A DNA stretch of 64,000 nt, taken from assembly GCA_947652115.1 (NCBI GenBank), contig OX393562.1, forward strand, positions 33,741,043-33,805,042, in the 5' to 3' direction. The translations under genes were made by a program, and so were the position numbers. The stretch comes from Blastomussa wellsi. Taxonomy: Eukaryota; Cnidaria; Anthozoa; Scleractinia; Plerogyridae. The notes beneath the pieces are model-generated. The model worked only from the letters and a program-made list of their open reading frames with translations, did no database searches and was not told the origin of the DNA. Numbering within the stretch: position 1 is the stretch's first letter; every line of letters starts with the position of its first letter. Below, in pieces: positions 60,453 to 64,000 of the stretch.

Positions 60453-60790
60453 TCAAAAAACTAAGTGTATGAGTACATGAAATGTGTCTTTAATCCTGTC
60501 CTGCATGGGTCTCCCCGTCTCGCCGATGTAGACTTTTCCCCATTCGCAGGGAATCTTGTAAACAACGCCGTCTTGTTCAGTCGGTTGAACAGCGTCTTTG
60601 GACCGTAGGATCAGCGAAGATCGAAATGCACCAATCACAGCTGTTGAAAACCAACCAATCACAGCTGAGCACCATGCTTGATAAAGCTACACGTAGCCAG
60701 TCGACCTTATCGCCTGATGAAGGCTAGCAGTATGCAGCCGAAACGTCGGGGTCCACATCACAAGTGACTACATCGTGAGACAACTGATAA
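60453..60790 (-). mobile_element. Penelope-like 3' fragment
   Basis: On the minus strand a short GIY-YIG piece is visible (VVYKIPCEWGKVYIGETGRP, then MQDRIKD) at about 60490-60600. The region to 60790 contains CCTGATGAAGGCTAGCAG and GCCGAAACGTCGG, resembling the end motif of the Penelope element at 43.5 kb. It is a different subfamily and lacks the reverse transcriptase. Confidence 0.65.
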
Positions 60791-60864
60791 CGCCTTAATT
60801 ACTAAATCAAAGTTTGTTTACACTTGGGCATAGACAAATTGCGTCATGTAGCAAGGACATTATA

Positions 60865-61023
60865 CAGGGACGGATCCAGAATTTTTCTTAGGAGGGGGTG
60901 CACCACTAAGGAATGACGTAACTGATGGGTGACCTAAGTAGAACATTAGTTCTATAAGAAAGCCGCAGGTCATCCCAGGGAGGGGTGCGCACCCCCTGCA
61001 CCCTCCCCCTAGATCCGCCCCTG
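60865..61023. mobile_element. MITE with CAGGGRCGGATC ends
   Basis: CAGGGACGGATCCAGAATTT on the left and AGATCCGCCCCTG on the right form short inverted ends. The interior has GGGGGTGCA/TGCACCC words in both orientations. No coding capacity is seen. Confidence 0.65.
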
Positions 61024-62190
61024 TTATAGTACTGTAGGAACAAAGTAAGAGTGTTCGCAAAAGTGGACATGTCAGCCGCGACTCGTGTTGCACGAGAGGA
61101 AAAGTAATAGCAAACACGAGGGGACGTGCCATGTCTCCGATGTGACTACTGCTTTGCGTTGCTAGTTATCAAAATGACTGCTCAAGGACATTATTTGTGA
61201 GAGTTTAGACTGTTCAGAGTCTCTCTAACGTCTCTATTTTTGAACTAAAAAATTAAACGAAAGAAATAGCGAGCGAAGCTAGTGCTAGTGGAGAGCGAGC
61301 AAAGCGCTAGGATCCGAGACAGGATTTGAGCCAGGATCCGAGCCAGGATCCGGTCTAGGATCCGAGCTACCGAACTAGGATTCGAACCAGGATCCAAGCA
61401 AGGATTCTAGCTAAGAATAGCTAGAACAAATCAATGGAAAATATTTAGAATATACTGCCCGTACCAACAAATTATAAGTTAATCTCGGCTTTAAACGGCA
61501 GACTGATCCTGACGGCGAAAGCGATCAAAAACAAACAAGACAGATAAAGCTATGGATAATTTACTGATCCAGGTCTACAAGAGATCCGGAACTTCTCATC
61601 GGTTTCCACAAACGAGCCGACACTGGGACGAGAAAGTAGAAGACCTCCTCAAACAGTTTTTACTGTCTTTGACCTGTCTTGGGCAACGTGAGGGGAGGGT
61701 GGACGACCGTCACTCAGATAAAGCTTAAGAAAACCACGACGGCAACGTCACTAAACAAAAGGTTAATGAGGAGAACAATGGCTGTGCACGTGCGTTAGGT
61801 AAAATATAAACTCATTTTTTATTCGACGTTGCCCGCTACGTTGCCGTCGTGGTTTCTTTGAAGGAGCTACGTCACGGAAACTGATCTTGAAAAAACTGGC
61901 AAGTTTTTTCAAGTTTGTCGTTTGTAATCGGTCTATATCGTTGTCATTCGAAACAATCCTTGTATAATTTCAGCATTTAATTATTCGGTTGGTGTTTTTC
62001 GGCATTAGAAAACTCTTACTTTTAGATTTCCTTCAGTTTGAAAGTAAATGGAAAAATGACTTCAAATGCCGTGACACTGCTCCTTTTAGCTCCCTAAAGT
62101 TCTATTGCGTGACGCAAGCCCACTCGACCACTCCCATATTTTTTTCTGAGAGAGATCTGGAAGAAAGTGAGTTTTTTAAACTAACTATCC
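61024..62190. other. Region upstream of the death-domain gene
   Basis: No coding exon is supported. It holds the GGATCC-rich repeat at 61305-61425. An inverted pair CACGACGGCAACGT and ACGTTGCCGTCGTGG (about 61735 and 61840) suggests a further small MITE. Confidence 0.45.
61305..61425. repeat. Degenerate 12-bp tandem repeat (GGATCCGAGCYA)
   Basis: About nine imperfect copies: GGATCCGAGACA, GGATTTGAGCCA, GGATCCGAGCCA, and so on, decaying to GGATTCTAGCTA. Confidence 0.8.
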
Positions 62191-62200
62191 AAGATGGCGG
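62191..62200 (+). promoter_or_regulatory. YY1-like start-site word of the death-domain gene
   Basis: AAGATGGCGG matches the YY1-type motif found at many animal transcription starts. Its ATG opens only MADGLEL and then a stop, so it would act as an upstream frame. Confidence 0.3.
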
Positions 62201-62298
62201 ACGGTTTGGAACTGTGAAGCAAACCAAAGAAAGTATCTACTCATCGATTTGCATCAGTATTGTTTGATTTTGATCAGGGATTTGGAGGCCGCCAAATC

Positions 62299-62613
62299 AT
62301 GCGTAGAAAAACTGGAGTTCCTTCAGAAGCAGAGCTATTAAATCTGTCTTCAGAGCTCGGCGCAAAATGGAAGAATTTGGCTCGTGCTTTAGGAATACCA
62401 GAAGCAAACATTGAGGTGGTAGACGAGGAGAGTCGCAAAGTTGTAGAGAAGTGTTATACTTTGCTGTTGTTGTGGAAGCAAGGACGTGGATCTCAGGCAA
62501 CATATGCGGCTTTAGAGGCAGGATTATGCCATAGTGTTGTTCTGCGGAGGGACTTGGCAGAAAAGTACTGTTATGACCAAGCTATGCCTCAAGAAAACGA
62601 TTTCATGGGATAA
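62299..62613 (+). CDS. Small death-domain protein
   Basis: 104 residues from ATG 62299. SEAELLNLSSELGAKWKNLA is followed by RALGIPEANIEVVDEES, then LLLLWKQGRGSQATYAALEA and VVLRRDLAEKY. The W-K-x-L-A-R-x-L-G-I core, the L-L-x-x-W-x-x-x-x-G-x-x-A-T helix and the closing L-x-x-A-L are a clear death domain, which covers nearly the whole protein. It could be a stand-alone adaptor, or the last exon of a longer gene, since TCAG|GGA upstream (near 62278) is a possible acceptor. It lies about 5 kb after the fusion gene; a partial copy lies at 59921-60088. Confidence 0.75.
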   Translation: MRRKTGVPSEAELLNLSSELGAKWKNLARALGIPEANIEVVDEESRKVVEKCYTLLLLWKQGRGSQATYAALEAGLCHSVVLRRDLAEKYCYDQAMPQENDFMG

Positions 62614-64000
62614 AATTGGAACGAATTTTAGACATTTTAATACGGATTGGTTTTGTAGATTTTTAGATTCATAAACGACAACCTGCTTCTGTCACCAAAA
62701 GAACATACAGCGATGCTCATCGTTACGTCATCTATTGTCATTAATGTGCCAACCAGAGGTTGATTGGCCGTCGAAACAAAGGGATTTTTTGTTCCGTGGT
62801 TGGCAAATTTGAATATCAAAAGAAATGTTTGTAAACAGTGAGTATCGCTATTGTCTTATAATTTTGCTCGTTTTATACACAAGGTCCTAACACATGTAAA
62901 TTAAATGAAGTGGACCCAAGTGGCCCTGAATTCTGTAGTTGGTTGTAGAAAGATGACAAAAATATAAGTAGCAAATTAAATGACTGTCAGGTAAACATTT
63001 TGTGGTATGCAATGATCCATGTGAACTTGTAGAGATATGTATGTAAGGCTGGTGCTTGTAGGCCTTACCAATTCTATACTTGCCAACTTTTTCAGAGTCA
63101 AAAGCATGAGATTTTTATCAGGGTTTTCGAAGATGATCTGATCATTCCCAAAATTGTAGATTCCCGAGGTCATTCTGAACACTTCCATAGACAGTAAGAA
63201 GATTTTCGGGTCCCAGTCTCTTGGATGTCTTGTGTCAAACACAGCATTGTTTAAATGTTGTCCCAAGTCCATTCTCTGATTAGAATTGGGCAATTTGGGT
63301 GTAGTACAATCATTTATACAAACGTTTCTTGGATTGCATTGCATTGCATGAGAATTTGATACATAGCTTAGGTGTCAGTAGGCATGGGATCGAAGTTTTT
63401 GACCTGCAGGCATGAGAGTTGTGTAGTTCTAGAAAGATGACCTAGTGTCGAAATTTTTTTGGTTTTTCCTTTTTAGCCTTGTATATAGTATTCAAATGTA
63501 TGAAGTTTAATTGGAATTTTCAGAGGGGTGGGTCTTTGAAAAACTCCTTTTGTGTTAGAGGTATGGATATGTTCTGGACTTACACAATGAGCAAAAGGTT
63601 ACAAAATATATCACAGCAGAGTCTATTATTTTCAAGGCTGTGTCCCTTTCTTTAAATAAAGACCACCTTGAAAAACCAGTTCCTGGTATCAGAAGGTTAT
63701 AGTTGGTCTTATTTTTGAAGCAAAAAAATGGGAATCATGACCCTTGGAAAAAAAAGGAACCTAACCCCTGGGGGTCATCCAGATGATGAGCGCTGAGTGA
63801 CAAAAAAGTCCCATATCCCATTAGTTAATTTTAGTCATTTTTCCCATACAGTGTAAATCGTTTTAAAAGCGAAGTTTATTTATTTGGGCAGATGTTGTCT
63901 GAAATTAAAGTTGATTTTAATTGGGAGAAGTCTCGATTAATTATCTCGTTCGAAGATTGCTCGGAGTATTCCCGAAATTGTTGCATACCATATTTGGTCA
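62614..64000. other. Right flank, no gene seen
   Basis: One longer open frame on the minus strand (62976-63344) has no recognisable domain or splice context, and I do not call it. The rest is AT-rich, without a delimitable repeat. Confidence 0.45.

Noticed and set aside
62976..63344. 122-residue open frame on the minus strand
   Set aside because: No domain, no splice context, and composition like surrounding non-coding DNA.

Overview
This is a eukaryotic (metazoan) window. Genes are split by introns with GT-AG boundaries, intergenic DNA is AT-rich, and the sequence is crowded with small inverted-repeat transposons, tRNA-derived SINEs, LINE fragments and Penelope-like elements. The gene content (Rab11, transmembrane ephrins, Bcl-2, Roc-COR and death-domain proteins) and the repeat types suggest an anthozoan cnidarian, most likely a stony coral. 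The species cannot be fixed from the sequence alone. Exon joins were worked out by hand from reading frame, splice sites and family knowledge; none has transcript support here.

Layout. 3.4-7.3 kb (minus): complete six-exon Rab11 GTPase gene. 9.0-11.4 kb: inverted-repeat element holding a 5'-truncated LINE. 12.75-18.65 kb (plus): five-exon transmembrane ephrin; one intron carries a 24-bp minisatellite that is open on both strands. 24.3-26.6 kb: DNA transposon with poly-G termini and a TAA target duplication, carrying a SAM-domain/coiled-coil gene and a divergent small exon. 30.8-39.8 kb (plus): second five-exon ephrin, a tandem paralogue with the same intron phases. 41.3-47.6 kb (minus): repeat graveyard with a LINE relic and a Penelope-like element, the latter interrupted by a reversed Penelope tail and by a second poly-G transposon. 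48.7-57.4 kb (plus): large eight-exon gene. 59.9-62.6 kb: small death-domain gene and an upstream partial copy of it.

The most notable object is the gene at 48676-57373. All exon phases agree and give 1,532 residues, reading Bcl-2-like domain, TPR repeats, Roc GTPase with a long acidic insertion, COR domain, Cys/His cluster, an unassigned helical segment and a C-terminal death domain. The Bcl-2 domain lacks the usual tail anchor, and its last intron sits at the BH2 position typical of canonical Bcl-2 genes. It looks like a single-chain link between Bcl-2-type apoptosis control, a G-protein switch and death-fold signalling. I do not know of a described protein with this order, though I could not search. 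The separate death-domain gene about 5 kb downstream makes this end of the window look like a cell-death or innate-immunity neighbourhood.
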